DNA of 64,000 nt, from contig NC_077224.1 in assembly GCF_024763615.1 (NCBI RefSeq), forward strand, positions 88,174,712 to 88,238,711, in the 5' to 3' direction. The translations under genes and the position numbers were made by a program. Positions within the stretch are counted from its first letter, which is position 1, and each line of letters begins with the position of its first letter. The notes under the pieces are model-generated. The model saw nothing but the letters and a program-made list of their open reading frames with translations, did not search any database and had not been told where the DNA came from. Shown here one piece after another: positions 37,331-49,437 of this stretch. The stretch is from Phlebotomus papatasi. Its lineage: Eukaryota; Arthropoda; Insecta; Diptera; Psychodidae.

Positions 37331-37877
37331 AATGTTTCTTAATTTATTAATTTTTGTCAGTCTATTTGAATGAAGAATTCTAACCGATTTTGGACGCAGA
37401 ATTTGAGAATCACAGCAACAATAATCTGATCTTGCCGCACCAATAGCTTTATCATTCAAATTCTGACAACTAATATCTTTGGGAGTTATGCTTTTGAATA
37501 ATTTGATTATAATGCGTGGTTGATGGACCAGTGCACACAGCAATAACCGTAATAATCATATAGAACATTGAGTATCATTATTGATGTAATCAACCCTTTT
37601 AATGTAACACCATTTCAATGCAATCAAATAGCATGAAAACATCAAATTAGCCATCTAGCCCTAATTAGGGGATATCATAAATTGAATCTCAAATTCAAAA
37701 TTGAATCCATTCTCTCCCCACAGAAGCTTCCGCAAAAATGTTCAACACGCAAATTGGCAAAGTTTTCGTGAGGGGCTCATTAAAGTCATTGTCTGGGAGA
37801 GTTTTGGGAAAATTTTTGGTAATTAAGGGGGGCATCTCCCTCAACTGGCACAACCTTTTTTTTTCCTTCTTTTGCAG

Positions 37878-38200
37878 ATCCCTACGTGAAGGTGAACATC
37901 TTGCAGGGCGGTAAGAAGATGAAGAAGCGAAAAACTGGCGTCCAGCGCTCAAATATCTGTCCAGTCTTCAATGAGGCGCTGATCTTTGATATTGCTAAAG
38001 ATACTCTCAAGTCGTGCTTGATTGAGTTCATTGTGATGCACGACAGTCTTCTGGGGCCAAATGAGCCATTGGGACGAGCCGTGATCGGAAATAGTCCGGA
38101 TATCAGGGTTGATGAGCGCAATTTCTTTGAAGAAATGTTTAGGACAAAATCCGCAACAGCCCAATGGATTCCACTAAGTGAGCCAAGTGCCAATTCTTAA
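37878..38200 (+). CDS. Synaptotagmin-like gene, last coding exon (C2B and stop)
   Basis: The acceptor 'tcttttgcag' is strong. The split codon joins g (32902) to at (37878) and gives Asp359 of the conserved DPYVKV motif, which confirms the exon junction. C2B continues with a polybasic stretch GGKKMKKRKTGVQR, the NP-V-FNEAL-like block and a C-terminal AQWIPL segment, and stops at TAA 38198-38200. In the second calcium loop the usual D-x-D is replaced by HDS (residues 413-415), and Glu421 stands where the fifth Asp is found in synaptotagmin 1. C2B therefore probably does not bind calcium in the normal way, while lipid or SNARE binding through the basic strand could persist. Total predicted length is 465 residues, normal for the family. 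Confidence 0.92.
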
Positions 38201-38317
38201 AAGAATTTTCCTCCCTTTTACCATTATTGCTGATTTTTGTTTTTGAATTATCCCAGCCACTTTATGAACACTGAAACAACCGGAATTTCCTCTTAAGAAA
38301 CAAACGAGCTGCCTTAG

Positions 38318-39230
38318 GGGAATCTGGGGTACCACCGTACACAGGGTATCACCGAGCACTGTGATTTGTTATGAAGATATTAATACTTCAAAGGACGAGA
38401 CTTGTATGAATTCATAGATACTAAAGAGATGCTTGTCCACTGAAGAAATTATCGTCATAGGTAGTTTAGAAATGAAGGGGAGGCAAAGCGTCCCAGGTTT
38501 TACGAAATGCTCGAACTCGAGACTTAGATGATAAATATACCTCAAAAGTATTTTCGCATCATTTGCCGGTTCTCAACCGATTTGAACCGATTCATCACTC
38601 AAAAGATCCCCAGAATCAGGGTCATGACATTTCCCATGCTTTTCCCATATGTTTCTAGCGTGCCGAAAAAACTTTTGGGTTTATTAGCTGTTTTCTGTCA
38701 GTGTAAAATGAATTATCCATAAATATAAATACAAACTAATAGCTAACTTAATATTGAATAGGCAACCGAAAACTACAAATTGGCAACCTATGTGGTTTTG
38801 GAAATATCTTGTGAAATGTATACGAAAACAGGGAAAACTTTATACTAAAACTGGTCGCATTTTTCAAAAAGTAATATGTTTCAAAAGTAATAGAATTGAT
38901 TTTCAGTAAAAAATTAGTTATCGGCTATGAACCGGTTCATTACCGGTTCAGAACCGATTAGAACTGGTTCAGTTTTAAAGGAAATTGCAATACCTAATAG
39001 TTAAACTTCCACAGCCCGATGGACAGACAGACGAACAGCGTGACGCCATAAAATCGAAACTTCAGATTTCGAAAATTCTTCCAAAATACGACCCCTTGAG
39101 GGGTAAGTAGTCGAAATATATATAATAACTAAAAATCGAGGAATTATATACAATTGTCTCCGTGGAGTTCGAGCAGTATTATCAGTGTTCAGTGCTACCT
39201 CATGTTCGGTAATGTTCCCAGTTTCCCCTA
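38318..39230. repeat. 3'-flanking nested repeats behind the synaptotagmin gene
   Basis: Outer ends 'ggggaatctggggtaccacc' and 'gttcccagtttcccct' suggest one inverted-repeat element. Inside it is a copy of the dispersed repeat of 3764-4120 (38467-38990), itself split by a hAT-type MITE (38617 to about 38870). No canonical AATAAA was seen directly after the stop at 38200, so the poly(A) site is not placed. Confidence 0.55.
38617..38870. mobile_element. hAT-type MITE, copy 3, right end lost
   Basis: It begins CAGGGTCATGACATTTCCCA and continues with the family interior to 'actggtcgcatttttca'. The CACTCCCCTG end is missing, and the host repeat resumes at about 38877 ('tttcaaaagtaatagaattg'). Confidence 0.75.
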
Positions 39231-41097
39231 TACAATCAAAGATTTTACAGCCTTATAGGGGGAAGTAGTAGGAGACCTTTGAATTAGGATACCTTTTAAA
39301 AATGACTTTTCCTTCAATTTTTAAAAGAATAAGCCTTTTTATAATTCTATTTAGCTTCAAAATTGGTTCGAAAATCGGATCAATTTAGAACTGGGAGAAA
39401 AAGTCCTATTTTAAAAGGCACTTGAGTTCAAAGGTGCCCCAAATCCCCCAATGAGAATTTTGTGTTTAAATTCCTGTAAAAAAAAGAAACTCTTAAATCC
39501 CTTAGAAGCTCTTTCACTTTTAGTAGTAACAGAGATAGGACCAAGAGGGCTATTGGAAGATTATTAGAATTTTGATCTTAGAAGATGGTTCTGGGGCTTG
39601 AATTTTTTGCAAAGCAAAATTTAGCGTTTCAATTTTTGACTTTGCGGCTTTTCACTTTGCAAATCCGACATTTTTGCTTTAATAAAATCACCAAAACAAC
39701 AAAACACAATGCAGTAGGGGAATTCTGTAACGTTCTGGCAATGCCATATGACAAATTGGGTTCGAATCTTAGGAGAGCTTTTTCGAAAATGCGATTCTGT
39801 AGCCGTGACATTGCCATTTCAGCTCACGTGACATTGACAGAAGTCACATATTTGAGATTTCTGGCAATTAAAATGACAATGAATTCTGTTAAACAAATCA
39901 ACCAAGACATACTGTATTTTCATAAAATCATCAAGTAAAGGGTTTTCATTAAAAAGTCAATGAATTGCATTTTCGAACTCATGAATTGCATGAATTGAAA
40001 TGAATTGTAAAGTGTTTGCAAAAAATGCAAAGCCAATAATTCTTTTGCAAAGTGAGTAAATTTTTTTTGCAAAGTTATAATTTTTTAGTCCTTTTTGTAT
40101 TTGGAAAGAGTTTTTTCAAGTTGAAGACTTTACAAATTTGACTTGAGAAAAATACTTCAAAGTGTAAGGTCTTTACGTCAAAGGCATACACTTCAAACAG
40201 TAAAATATTGCTTTCATAAAAAATTAATAAACGGTTGTTTTAGTGTTAATTTAACCCCGCCACTGAAGCGTCAATTGAGATGAATGATTTAAGTGATAAT
40301 CCAGTGAGTTTCCCACCTCTTTTTCTACACCCATTTAATCCTAAGCCACACACTTTTGCCCCATCCCAAAACAATCTTTTATACTTAAACAAATATAAAG
40401 TAAAAGAAATATACAAAAAAGGAAATAATTATTCAAATTGTGTGTCATAGAGAATTATTTATCATGTAGACATGAGAATTAATGTACAAAAGGAACACAA
40501 ATGTGCTGTTAACCATTAAAGAAACTAAATAAGACACAACATACCATCTTATTGAGTAGCTCTCGTCAAGAATTCATTAGGCACCACATCTCAGGGAACT
40601 TCAAGAGTGCTCCGCCCCATGAAATATAAATAAACTCAGGAGAAGGAGTTTTGAAGTTCATGGAAAATTTAACCAATTTTTCAGCATTTCAGGAAATGGT
40701 TGAGCTCACCGAAGAGACACACAATCTTCGCTTGTGAAAAGTAAATATTTTTGACTCGCCACTTGTGGGTTGCTTCCCTATAGCCAAAGACTCTGCAAAA
40801 GCTGCACTTGTAGGAAGAAATTCTATGGAGTTTATTTACTTCTTTATTACAAATCCTCATTGTAAATTATTCCACGTACTTTTGTACAATGTTTCAAAAT
40901 GCAAGGAATTTTGCTCGAACAATTTACAATGATTCCGTGCGGTTTTCATCTTAACGCTATAATTCATCTGAGAAACACAATTTAATGTGATTAAATGATA
41001 TGGTAATTCAGCAGAGTTCCTGATAACCAAACTTAATTGAGTGCGAATGTGGACGGAACATTTTTACCAATATTCTACGTAGGGTAAGTATTAAACC
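39231..41097. other. Intergenic, no gene seen
   Basis: 39259-39455 is a decayed copy of the 'gggggaagtgg' family. The 117-codon frame 39585-39938 has no recognisable domain and AT-driven composition. Around 39590-40080 the motif 'tttgcaaag' recurs many times on both strands. Confidence 0.45.
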
Positions 41098-41290
41098 CAG
41101 TCAAAATCCCGAAAACCAAAATTCCGAACATCAAAATCTCGAAACCCTAATTCCCGAAAGCTAAAATCCCAAAAGCCAAAATTCCGAAAGCCTAAATCCT
41201 GAAATCCAAAATCCTGAAAGCCCTAATCCTGAAAGCCGAGATCCCGAAAGCCCAAATCCCAAAAGCCCAAATCCCCAAAGCCAAATTTGT
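41098..41290. repeat. Tandem repeat, unit about 12-13 bp (AAATCCCGAAAGCC)
   Basis: Some 14 imperfect units of 'aaatcccgaaagcc' or 'aaattccgaaagcc' run head to tail. A short relative is at about 50070-50135. Confidence 0.8.
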
Positions 41291-41315
41291 CGTTTGGGAT
41301 TTTGGTTGCATCCGC

Positions 41316-41760
41316 GTAAGTACACCAAATTTCGGTCAGCTTATAATTTCGGTCACTTTTTTATTCCTCAAATTACTATGAATTTTTAGTTCTTGCATAC
41401 TCTGGAGATTAAAACAATGCAAAAGAAAACCAAAAAAAAAAAACAAAAAATCTTGCTTCGACAAACAAGATGATGTGAAAAAAACTTAGGAACAATTCCG
41501 GACGGGCAAGGGACTATGTGAAATCAAGTTGGTCGAAATATTATCCAAGGCAATGTCTTTTTATTCATTTCAAAATTTATTAAGACTTTTTTTTAGAGGA
41601 AACAAAGATGTTAAACTATCTATACAAGATTCCAAGCAACTTCCTTCAAAAGAAATAACAAAAAAAAATCAATTTGTATTAAAAACAATTAAAAATACTA
41701 CATTTCAAATATAAGAGTTTGGCGGTTGCATGTAACTATGCCGAAATTTGGTACATTTAC
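41316..41760. repeat. MITE, family 'TAAGTGTGCCAAATT' (copy 2)
   Basis: 'gtaagtacaccaaatttcgg' at the left and 'ccgaaatttggtacatttac' at the right. The interior aligns with 24794-25217. The 61-codon frame 41529-41714 within it is not a gene. Confidence 0.7.
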
Positions 41761-42149
41761 TCTGAATGCCATGATACTTTTTCTTTAAAACTTTCTTAAA
41801 ATTTTAAAAAATCTTAATGTTTTTTGAAAATTTTCTTGACAAACGCAAATACAAAACAAATGCAGATTACGACAACAGTCGATTCAAACGACGATATCAC
41901 TAATTTTCTTCAACATGCTAAATTTCGAAATTGTATTTGAGTCTTTTCACATCAACGACATTTTGTGCAAATAGAGTTGCAATTACCTTCCATTTGGAGA
42001 GTCAAACTCAATTTGAGACTGCATAAAATATGTCATTTACTTTCGAAAAATTCAGAATTTCGAATTTTCAAACTAAATATTTAAATAAGGTTCCAAAATT
42101 TTGTGAAATATTACAGTTTTAAGCCGTCAAAGGAAGCTTTGCCTTATGC

Positions 42150-42285
42150 CCTAGACACACTTGCGACTTAAACCGAGAGACGACTTAGTGGAAAATGATG
42201 GAAATGAAGTTTAACCATTATTTCGAATATAATTACGTTAAGCCGCCTCTCGGCTAATCCTCAGGTCTGTCAAGGCCCTTACCTT
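42150..42285. repeat. Inverted repeat of the 'gacttaaaccgagag' family
   Basis: 'tgccctagacacacttgcga' and 'cttaaaccgagagacg' at the left face 'gcctctcggctaa' and 'gtctgtcaaggccctta' at the right. Partial copies are near 1500, 2100 and 51560. Confidence 0.5.
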
Positions 42286-42652
42286 ACAACATAGTGAAAA
42301 CTGACATGATATTGACAATCGAAACGTTTCGAAATTCGAAAAGGAAATACTTTAGATACCATGACGATAAAACAAAAATTCAAAATGGCTTATCCTTGTC
42401 TTTTGAAATGTTTGAAATTAATCTTCGAATGTCTTAAACAAATACAGTAGGCAAGTAGACTCTAGCTTATCCGTTAAAATGGGGCAAAAATGTCACACAG
42501 ACTATGATATTTATACATATAAATCCCTTTGAAATCGAACGATTTTTTTGTTTCCATACGAATTTCAAAATCTCCAAATATTTTACAAAATGTCAACAGG
42601 TTTTTGAAAATTAACTATCTCCTGGACTATTTTATATTACCCTGCCGAAGAA

Positions 42653-42852
42653 TAGGGAAAGACTCTCAGGCTTCGCACATACTCTGGCTTTGAACACTTT
42701 AATGAAACTGACCTAATTTTTTCAGAAATTGTGTGACTCAAGATTAGCTATTAAACTATATTGTCACTAGGTCAGATTCATTAAACGAATATGGGAAAGA
42801 TATGAAATTTTCGAAGCCTGAGTGTGGGCAAAGCCAAAAAAGCTTTCCCCTA
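42653..42852. repeat. MITE, family 'CGCACACACTCTG' (copy 3)
   Basis: 'ggcttcgcacatactctgg' at the left and 'cctgagtgtgggcaaagcc' at the right, with TAGGGAAAG/CTTTCCCCTA outer ends. Confidence 0.7.
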
Positions 42853-43182
42853 CGTGGATGGCCGAGAGTGTCCTGTATTGTCCATCACTAGACACTACTT
42901 TGTTCCAATTAATCCCACCAAATAAAGAGCATGAGCTTAAAATAATAAATTCGTGGCTCGAGTCGTGGCCAGGCTTACCTTATGTTTATTTACACTTCAG
43001 ATTACCGTAGATATCATTTTTTTTAATCCCGAATAACAATTCGATACAAAAATCCGCACCTTTTCTGCCTTTTCAGCATTTAGTGTGCTTCAATTGCATA
43101 TTTCTTTTGGACTAAATTAGTAAAATATCCTGCAAATGATTTTTTGACACCAAACAGATATTTTAAATGTAGTAAAATATTA

Positions 43183-43522
43183 TAGTTGAGCCTCGCTATA
43201 GTCCATATTTGGTTCCAGATTTGACACTTGGGTTGCACTATAGTCCATGTCATTTTTTAAAATTATCAACAACTTTTAGTATTGAAATTGCTCGACGACT
43301 TCCACTTTCTTTGCGATTGTGGTACTTGTCCTCGCTCTCTTCATTATGGATCACAATTATCACAACTACTCAATAAAGTTTGCCAAAAATATTAAAATAA
43401 TTAAGACAACATTGCATGTCGGCGTACTAAAATACATAACCTAACTTAAAATCAGTGTTTTGAAATCAACGGTCGATAAATTGTGGACTATAGAGCGATG
43501 GACTATAGCAGAGTTCTACTGT
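43183..43522. repeat. pogo/Tigger-like MITE, copy 1
   Basis: The left end 'gttgagcctcgctatagtcc' and the right end 'ggactatagcagagttctac' then TGTA are an inverse pair. Full-length similarity to copies 2 and 3 is high. TIRs of CAGTNGANNCTCGCTATAGTCC type are typical of pogo/Tigger elements. Confidence 0.75.
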
Positions 43523-43726
43523 ACTTTGCTTACATATCGGCAAGTTGACATTTACTGTCATTTTTAGCATTGGAATGACGTTGCAGAGTAAAGCCAGAAG
43601 CAGTATTGTCCGATGCAAATAGACGGCGAAAAGGTACCAGATGCACCAGTTGAAATTGTTTTAAGATCTGGCAACACTAAAAAAGTCGCCGAGATTATTT
43701 TTTTTTAATTTTAATATTTTTAAATT

Positions 43727-43904
43727 AGAGGAAATCTTTCAGGCTTCGCACACAGTCTGGCTTCGAACACTTCATATTTTTCCCCATTGAATCTGACCTA
43801 TCACACATTTCTTTTAAAAAAAGGTCAGATTCATTAAAGGAATATTAGAAAAATATGAAGTGTTCGAAGCCAGAGTGTGTGCGAAGCTTGAAAGCTCTCT
43901 CCTG
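43727..43904. repeat. MITE, family 'CGCACACACTCTG' (copy 4)
   Basis: 'ggcttcgcacacagtctggc' and 'gccagagtgtgtgcgaagct' form nearly perfect inverse arms with an inner pair 'gaatctgacct'/'aggtcagattc'. Confidence 0.8.
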
Positions 43905-43914
43905 TTTCTGCATA

Positions 43915-44242
43915 CAGTAGAGTCTCGCTATAGTCCATATTTGATTTCAAATTTGACACTTGGGTCGCACTATAGTCCATGTCATTTTTTAAAATTATCA
44001 ACGATTTTTAGTATTGAAATTGCTCGACGGCTTCCACTTTCTTTGCGATTGTGGTACTTATCCTTGCTCTCTTCATTATGGATCACAATTATCACAACTA
44101 CTTAATAAAGTTTGCCAAAAATATTAAAATAATTATGCATGTCGCATACTAAAAAACATAACCTAACTTAAAATCAGTGTTTTGAAATCAACGGTCGATA
44201 AATTGTGGACTATAGAGCGATGGCTATAGCGAGACTCTACTG
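43915..44242. mobile_element. pogo/Tigger-like MITE, copy 2, with TA duplication
   Basis: Begins CAGTAGAGTCTCGCTATAGT and ends GCTATAGCGAGACTCTACTG, with TA at 43913-43914 and 43243+1000 (44243-44244). The open frame 43860-44105 lies across its left end and is not a gene. Confidence 0.85.
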
Positions 44243-44244
44243 TA

Positions 44245-46335
44245 CTTCAGGGTGTTTTATCACCTCATATTATTGTGAAGGAACCGAAAATATTAAAAAA
44301 AAAAAAGAAAATGCACAGAATGAACAGAAAATCAAACTTAAAAAATTGAAAAAAATAATCAATTTGTGAAGATATATTTTTTTTTCAATTATTCATGGAA
44401 CGCTACATGGTTAAATCCGCAAATGTTCCGGAAATCACCAATGGAAGTCCGAAGGAATTCCCATGTCGTTTTGCTGTAGGAATTTCCTTTTGCAAAAGCA
44501 GTTTGGTGTCTCTTCCTCCTTCACAACATTCTAACCATTGGACTCGAAGATGATGGAAGACGTGTCGAGGGAATTGCAGTTTGTCTTATAATGCGAAGTG
44601 AGTTGGAAACAGTGACCAGAATTTTGATTACCAACTTGATGTGATACTTTCAGTTGGGGCTTCCTCTTCATTTTTCATAAAATTCATACCCATCTCTCCA
44701 GTGTTTCCCCCATGCTCACCTTTCAACGTTTTGCACGAATGCTCACCGAGAGAAAACAAATAGTATCAGTAAGTTATGAGGGAAATTCATAAAAATTAGA
44801 CAAAGAGGTGATTACTCACGCCCCACATGGCATGTTCCGGATGGCTTTTTTTTCCGGCTTGGGGATGCCAGCCATTTCTCTAGGGCTGAAAAATCACGTA
44901 CATTTTGGCAGAGGAAACGACTCTATTTTGAAATATTTAAATTAGGAAAGACAACATAGTTATAAAAGGGAAAAATCCGGGCTTTAAAAATAATGTCTAC
45001 GATGTAAATAACATGGCCACATTCAAGAGCCATGAAATTGAGCTGAATAAATTAATGTGTGCTAAACTGCTCGGAAAGTTGTAAAGAATTACAGTTAAAA
45101 TAATACTTGGTTGTGCTATTAGCAGTTTTTATATACAATTTTTTGATAAACCTTTTCGAGTTAAACCATTTCAGAAAGGGAAGTTTTTATACTTTTGGAG
45201 AGCACATTCGCTTTTTTTGAGACGATTTATTTGCATGCTTTGATATTTTTATGAATGGCATATTTTTGCGTTTTAAAAACACGCTATCCAGCCGGAATTT
45301 TTAGTGAGAATTGTGAGATATTCGTGAGAAAAAATGCTTGTGCAATTTATCCATATCATCGCTTGGATCAGCAATTGTCATACCTAACCTGTGACTTAAA
45401 CCAGCAAATTCTAGCATAGTCTTATGCTTGCGACTTATGCTAGAATATTCTAAAACCATAATTTCTTATTACCAAATAAATGAGTCATTATAAATTTATT
45501 ATTCAATTTAAGCTCTACTATACCAGTATGCACCAAAAGTTGGTACGTTTGCTATTTCTTTTTAAATGGAAAATCCTGAGTTTTGTTTTTTGATTTAATA
45601 CTTTTAGGGGAATGTAGGCAGAGTTCGCACGTGTGAGCTTTCGAACGATGTGAATTTTCTCTTTATTTGCAAAGTGTTTTTTCCGCATTTGGTATAGCTA
45701 TAAGTTAAGGATTTATGAACCTTATCTTCATTGTAAAAATAGGCAACCAAACCCTTCTTTTCTAGGTGCTAGGACCACAAATAGAAAATTGGCCCAAAAT
45801 AGGTAATTTTGATGGCGCACATTTCATTTGATTTCTCATAGTTAAACTCATTTCTAAAAAAGATCACTTACACAGTGGATGAAGAGTATACTTCAGATGA
45901 TGTTTATGTAATAACTTTTTGCATCGAAGGGAAATTATTTTCACGGTGGCGGAAAATTCGCAAGTACTACACTGTGTGTGGTTTCAAACACGGAATGTGT
46001 GAGTGTTCGCACATCCATCAGGCAACTCCATCTTCGATATCATAACCTCTACAATGTTCCAGAAATAGCAGACCGATGTTTATTTTTTTAGGGTTGCCAC
46101 ATTTGAAATTTTGACAGTTTAGTCGATTCGTAAGAAAACGATAACCCAAACCATTTCCAAACTAGATAAATATTATCTGGACTTTTCGCCCTTAAATAGT
46201 ATGATTCAGATACGGTTTTCAGGTTTCACTAGTAAAAATGAAAAGGTCACCGAGGATCTTTTGCAAGGATCACTGTTTTGACACTTATTTAACTCCAGAA
46301 TAAACGAATAAAAACAATGAAAAAGTTATTTTCGG
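44245..46335. other. Intergenic, no gene seen
   Basis: Mostly unique AT-rich sequence. Inverse pieces 'cagagttcgcacgtgtgagc' (about 45620) and 'gtgtgagtgttcgcacatcc' (about 45998) suggest an old inverted-repeat element. No sustained coding frame. Confidence 0.45.
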
Positions 46336-46583
46336 TCCAATATTCCTTTAATGAATCTGACCTTTTTTTTTAAAAAAAGAAATGTGTGATAGGTCAGATT
46401 CAATGGGAAAAAATATGAAGTGTTTGAAGCCAGACTGTGTGCGAAGTCTGAAAGCCTTCCTCTAATTTAAAAATACTAAAATTAAAAAAAAAAGAAATCA
46501 ATCTCGGCGACTTTTTTAGTGTTGCCAGATCTTAAAACAAATTCATTTGGTAACCCTTCGCCGCCTATTTGCATTGGACAATA
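46336..46583 (-). repeat. Inverted copy of the segment at about 43600-43860
   Basis: This stretch contains the right part of a 'CGCACACACTCTG' MITE and then 'atctcggcgacttttttagt', 'gttgccagatcttaaaacaa' and 'cgcctatttgcattggacaa', which read as the reverse complement of 43600-43740. It is a local inverted duplication rather than an independent insertion. Confidence 0.75.
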
Positions 46584-46925
46584 CAGTAGAGACCCGCTAT
46601 AGGCCATATTTGGTTCCAGATTTGACACTTGGGTTGCACTACAGTCCATGTCATTTTTTAAAATTATCAACGACTTTTAGTATTGAAACTGCCCGACGGC
46701 TTCCACTTTCTTTGCGATTGTGGTACTTATCCTCGCTCTCTTCATTATGGATCACAATTATCACAACTCTACTCAATAAAGTTTGCCAAAAATATTAAAA
46801 TAATTATGACAACATTGCTTGTCGCGTACTAAAAAAAACATAACCGAACTTAAAAACAGTGTTTTGAAATCAACGGTCGATAAATTGTGTATTACAGAGC
46901 GACGGTTTATGGCGGGGTTCTACTG
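46584..46925. mobile_element. pogo/Tigger-like MITE, copy 3, with TA duplication
   Basis: Begins CAGTAGAGACCCGCTATAGG, ends GGCGGGGTTCTACTG, and is flanked by TA at 46582-46583 and 46926-46927. It sits at the edge of the inverted copy, in the sequence 'ttggacaa|TA'. Confidence 0.85.
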
Positions 46926-47749
46926 TAATGCATTTTTCTGAAAAGGATCAATTTAACTCTTTTATTTTTACCAGTGTTTAGATGTGGCAACACAACCAAA
47001 AATTGCGCTCAATGATCTTGACGCCCAAAAGATATCAATGGCTCTATTCAGTAATAACCTTTCGAAAAAACAAAGTCACTCCAGAGCCAAGCCAAACCAA
47101 TTCGAAAATTTACCGAAAGCCTAAAGTGCAAGTTCACGTACTCGCCGCTTTATCGCTTATTGTTCGGCCATTTCGAATTTCGGTATTTTTAACACTTCAA
47201 TCGTCAAAATGTCCACATCAGTGTGTAAATTCAAAAAGTGATTTTTTGTGTAGCTTTGTGGAATTTCAGGATGACTGAACGTTTGAATTGCAGTTTCGTT
47301 AAAATAAATGTCCTGTTCATGAACGTGCTCACTTTTATTTAATTCGTTGATTTAAAGTCCGAACTTCCAACGGATTTTAAGGTAAATTCTCTCTGATACC
47401 TTCGAATCGGTACAGAAAAAACCTCAACCGGAGAAAGCTCTCAAATGGGAAAGGTTATTACTTAACGAGAAGAACATTTTCAGAAAACATCGAAAAATCA
47501 ATGATATTGTTGTGAACGACACCTAAAGTAAAATTAGTAAGTAGGATATCGTATGCCGGATGTTTAACATCCAACATGATATTTTGGGTATAAAGAGGCT
47601 CTTCATGCGATGACGTTTGCTCATTTTCGACCAAAACCGAAAACCAGAAACGAATCAAAATTGCACGAAGTTGGATTTGAACTGGTCCTTTTGCCGTCGT
47701 TTTCGCAAAATGCCTCACCGACTAGAGGTTTTACTTAAATGACGAAATA

Positions 47750-47969
47750 ATAGGGTGGAGTCTACACTTATGGATGTTATACACACTTATGGACAACGCA
47801 AAAATCTTAAGTTATTACACTAAACAGATTTAGAAAAATCAAAAAAAAATTAATTACATCATAAACTAATAATTTTATATCTTTTCGAAATCTGTTTTAC
47901 GTAAGAATTTCAGATTTTTGCACGCTGTCCATAAGTGTATCACATTCATAACTGTAGACTCCACCCTAT
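47750..47969. repeat. MITE with ATAGGGTGGAGTCTACACTT ends
   Basis: ATAGGGTGGAGTCTACACTT at the left is faced by GTAGACTCCACCCTAT at the right, with inner 'cacttatggac'/'gtccataagtg'. A half copy of the 'CGCACACACTCTG' MITE follows directly (about 47975-48026). Confidence 0.8.
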
Positions 47970-48026
47970 CTGAAATTTTGGTGTTCGAAGCCAGAATATG
48001 TGCGAAGTCTGAAACTCTTCCGCTAT

Positions 48027-49437
48027 ACAATTTAGTTTAAAGTGCGATTCCTGATTAATTTCGGGTTATTTGTAGAACAATATTGAATGTTTTATTACCC
48101 ATTTCGAATTTATTTATAGACCACATTTTTTTTTATATTTACCAAACTGTTTATTAATCCCCCAAAAATACTTATTCAATTAAAAAAGCTATTCAATTCT
48201 GCTCACATTTAAAATATTCTATTGAACTTTGTTTTATAAATTAATGCCTTTTTGTGAAGAATCACTTTTTTTCAAATAAAAATGATTCTTTAATATCTTC
48301 ACGATTTATGGAATAAATCGTTCTGCTTTTTTTATTTCAATTCCCTGAATACCATTCATCAGCAATAAAACATAGATAATATACGTAATAGTGAATGGAA
48401 AAATCTATCATTGCAGATTGAATAGAACTTCCTCCTTATGAAGTTGTATGCCTGGTGCATATTTCTTTCTTTTCTGCTTTCACTAGTTGTTCTCGTTTCA
48501 AGCAATCGAATATTTAATTATTACTCAGACTTTGCACAATAAAGGGCTGAGGGATTTAAAATGAAGAGCTATTGTTGGGTGGTATTAAGCATTTCCACTT
48601 TCCATAATTACTTTCTTTCCCCATGGGCGGCTTCCTCTTTTTCCCTCGAAATGCACCACTGAATGGACCATCGTAATATTTTCTTACAAAACATGGCCTC
48701 AAAACACCTTCAGGGTACTTCAAGAGACATCCGGAAAATTGAAAAGTATGTGTAGGAGATATGTGGAAGTTTATCGATGAAAAATGCTGTCGTCGAAAGG
48801 GGATTCAGGACATAAAAGATAATTGAGGGGATACTTTTAGAGAAAGTTTTTTTTTTCTCTCCTATTTTTTTGTTATATCTCTTACGATACTTGTAAAGTG
48901 GAAAATCGAAGACATCCCCTTGAATAATACAGAAATTGTCACAATGTTTGATGTCATTGGAAGATAAATTCCATTATCTCGCTCCACCACACGTAACTAC
49001 CCTCCCCAAGTATCATATAAGTATTATGTGGAGTTGAGGAAGTTGAGTATATGAGGCGTGGTTGGCATTTGAGCTATTTCGAGCAAAATATTTTACAATA
49101 GACACTCTCATAAGAGCAATAATATCGCATGAATCGCTGAAAATAGGTCGATAATAATAGATTGAAATTCGATAAATGTCCCTATGGCTCCCACACAAAA
49201 TTCTTCCTGCAGGTCGTGAGAAGAAAGTTCATTGTTGATAATGCAATGGAAAAGCTATATAGTTGAATTGGAATTCCTCCGAGGGCATGTTTTGCCATTC
49301 TTCACGATTCACCACATTCACTTCCTTTCACATTTTTGCTGTGATTCCTTAGGAATGCACAGCTATAGCATTATGCACAAAAATCGGAAATTCCTCCTTT
49401 GGAAGTGTTGAAAATAAATTAAATTCTAATGGCTTCG
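48027..49437. other. Intergenic, no gene seen
   Basis: Unique-looking AT-rich sequence. No coding frame, tRNA or inverted repeat of note was recognised. Confidence 0.45.

Larger units (their letters stand above)
32903..37877 (+). other. Intron 2 of the synaptotagmin-like gene, filled with MITEs
   Basis: A 4,975-bp intron interrupting C2B after its first base-pair of codon 359, ending in 'tttttccttcttttgcag'. It holds elements at about 33381-33517, 33822-34052, 34672-35713 (with a nested 34924-35475), 35780-36430, 36450-37070 and 37139-37330. None of the open frames in it resembles an exon. Confidence 0.85.

Noticed and set aside
39585..39938. 117-codon open frame (plus)
   Set aside because: The region is rich in a repeated 'tttgcaaag' motif; no recognised domain and no splice or start support.
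47458..47718. 86-codon open frame (minus)
   Set aside because: No domain; nothing in the flanks supports a gene.
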